Part shown: piece after piece, positions 63,098 through 64,000 of the stretch | How the letters are laid out: every line of letters begins with the position of its first letter | Position numbering within the stretch: the stretch's first letter is position 1 | Assembly (NCBI GenBank): GCA_009594865.1 | Contig: VOPT01000002.1 | Coordinates: forward strand, 33,973-97,972 | From: Nitrospira sp. | GTDB taxonomy: Bacteria; Nitrospirota; Nitrospiria; Nitrospirales; Nitrospiraceae | DNA: 64,000 nt | Reading direction: 5' to 3' | The notes under the pieces: generated by a model | Database searches by the model: none | What the model was told of the DNA's origin: nothing | The model's input: the letters and a program-made list of their open reading frames with translations, nothing else | Made by a program: the position numbers and the translations under genes

Positions 63098-63859
63098 CTA
63101 CTCGAGGGCAAGACGGAACACCAACACAGCTCCGGTGAGCGCGCCTTGTTCATCATGGATCACCGCGGCGCTCTCGTGGATCACGTGCTCGACGCCGTGA
63201 CGGCTCATGAGCAGAAATGGGCGCCGGCCCTGATCCACTGGCTTGATCTGCTGCAGCGCTGAAAGGGCGGGATTCACCAGAGGGGTACGTCGCTGCGGAT
63301 CCACCACGACCATGACATCTTGAATGGCTTTTCCGAGCGCGTCTGGCTGCGACCAGCCGGTCAGCCCCTCCGCGGCCGGATTGAGCAACGTCACCTTTCC
63401 CTGCGGATCGATCGTCACGACCGCATCGCTCATCGATTGCAGCACCGAATCGAGCCAGCGGCCGCGCTGCTCGGCAATACGCAGGACACGCTGACGAAAG
63501 AGCGCCAGTTCGAGCGCGGCGCGTAAATCACTGCTCACGAAGGGCTTGATCAGATAGGCCAATGGAAGTGTATGTCTCGCCCGCTCCAGCGTGTCCTCAT
63601 CGGAGAAGGCCGTCAGATAGATCACCGGAATGCTATAGCGCGATTGAATGGTCCTGGCGGCATCGATGCCATCGAGTGGCCCTTTGAGCTTGATATCCAT
63701 GAGGATCAGGTCCGGTCGATGTTGGCCGGCCACATCCACGGCCTCGCTTCCCGAGGCCACCACCCCGACGACCACATATCCGAGCGACCGCAGTTGTCGC
63801 CGAATATCTTCAGCCACCACGACTTCATCGTCGACGATCAAAATTTTTTCCTGTGCCAT
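63098..63859 (-). CDS. Response regulator with C-terminal PAS domain
   Basis: The 253-residue protein has a receiver domain (Asp10-Asp11, phosphoacceptor Asp55 in LILMDIKLKG, Thr83, Lys105 in LIKPF) and a PAS sensor domain (about 130-253: LDSVLQSMSDAVVTIDPQGKVTLLNPAAEGLTGW). There is no DNA-binding or kinase output, so it probably signals by protein contacts. The start ATG at 63859 lies only 7 bases from the inverted-repeat element at 63867, and no ribosome site is visible. Its original promoter may have been displaced. Confidence 0.8.
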   Translation of the reverse strand: MAQEKILIVDDEVVVAEDIRRQLRSLGYVVVGVVASGSEAVDVAGQHRPDLILMDIKLKGPLDGIDAARTIQSRYSIPVIYLTAFSDEDTLERARHTLPLAYLIKPFVSSDLRAALELALFRQRVLRIAEQRGRWLDSVLQSMSDAVVTIDPQGKVTLLNPAAEGLTGWSQPDALGKAIQDVMVVVDPQRRTPLVNPALSALQQIKPVDQGRRPFLLMSRHGVEHVIHESAAVIHDEQGALTGAVLVFRLALE

Positions 63860-63866
63860 CGTGCAA

Positions 63867-64000
63867 CTAGTGGACTGTAACGATTAGATCGGTAGTATCA
63901 CCGTAACCATGAACAGTGTGATGATGTGACGCAAATGGGAGTGAATACAGCGGCATCACAGCGACAAATTACTCCCAAATTAACTGTTACAGTCCACTAG
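63867..64000. mobile_element. MITE-like element with 15-bp perfect terminal inverted repeats
   Basis: CTAGTGGACTGTAAC at 63867-63881 and its exact reverse complement at 63986-64000 close a 134-bp non-coding element. Similarity continues inward, so the inverted repeats reach about 28-31 bp with mismatches. Ends in CTAG are typical for the TA-targeting IS630/Tc1-mariner group, where TA inside CTAG is duplicated. No transposase is encoded, so this should be a non-autonomous derivative. The window ends on its last base, so sequence beyond cannot be judged. Confidence 0.7.

Overview
The window is a 64 kb piece of a G+C-rich bacterial chromosome (around 60% by eye) with tightly packed genes on both strands. 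Gene style suggests a member of the Nitrospirota, most likely Nitrospira: a DHH-CBS-polyA-polymerase tRNA nucleotidyltransferase fusion, small stand-alone receiver and CxxC signalling proteins, many lipoproteins with alanine/proline-rich tails, DUF3365, DUF2330 and DUF3047 proteins, and intergenic hairpin repeats. This assignment is inferred from gene content; there is no rRNA or other marker to prove it. I see no rRNA, tRNA, CRISPR array, phage or complete insertion sequence.

Layout. 1-8 kb: end of a membrane protein, an alpha/beta hydrolase, a secreted protein with two near-identical domains, then a minus-strand run prmA - MOSC protein - methyltransferase - FGE-like protein, and a MutS-like ATPase. 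8-14 kb: a three-domain acyl-ACP synthetase/acyltransferase/MFS fusion, a scar with a truncated amidohydrolase and an AT-rich decayed membrane ORF, then an ECF sigma/anti-sigma pair. 14-20 kb: small membrane and lipoproteins, a highly palindromic intergenic region, an in-frame fusion of an NqrB/RnfD-like protein with a DUF2330 protein, and a universal stress protein. 20-27 kb: Lhr-type helicase and a NarL-type two-component system with two small accessory proteins. 27-35 kb: sugar-nucleotide-type reductase, SGNH protein, XRE-cupin regulator, CPBP protease, and a translationally coupled trio (PLP aminotransferase, heme protein, amidohydrolase). 35-42 kb: DnaJ-like protein, pxpBAC 5-oxoprolinase, a small protein behind a consensus promoter that implies a leaderless mRNA, and the tRNA nucleotidyltransferase fusion. 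42-50 kb: small secreted proteins, a TVP38 - FAD disulfide oxidoreductase - DUF3047 operon, a sulfite-oxidase-like enzyme coupled to a dipeptide epimerase interrupted by an amber codon, and a coiled-coil lipoprotein. 50-64 kb: a beta-hydroxyacid dehydrogenase, a HbpS/GlcG-like protein, two glycoside hydrolases, a beta-helix protein, coaE, trxB, thiI, a START-like protein and a receiver-PAS regulator, whose start lies 7 nt from a 134-bp MITE-like element.

How parts work together. Recognisable modules are glutathione/5-oxoproline salvage (pxpBAC), alpha-glucan or glucoside breakdown (debranching enzyme plus GH63-like glucosidase), CoA and thioredoxin housekeeping, tRNA maturation (CCA/A-adding enzyme, thiI), and several signal-transduction units. 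No single spectacular new system is evident. The strongest candidates for something undescribed are the NqrB/RnfD-DUF2330 readthrough fusion behind its palindromic leader, the aminotransferase-heme-amidohydrolase operon, the interrupted epimerase, and the terminal MITE-like element.
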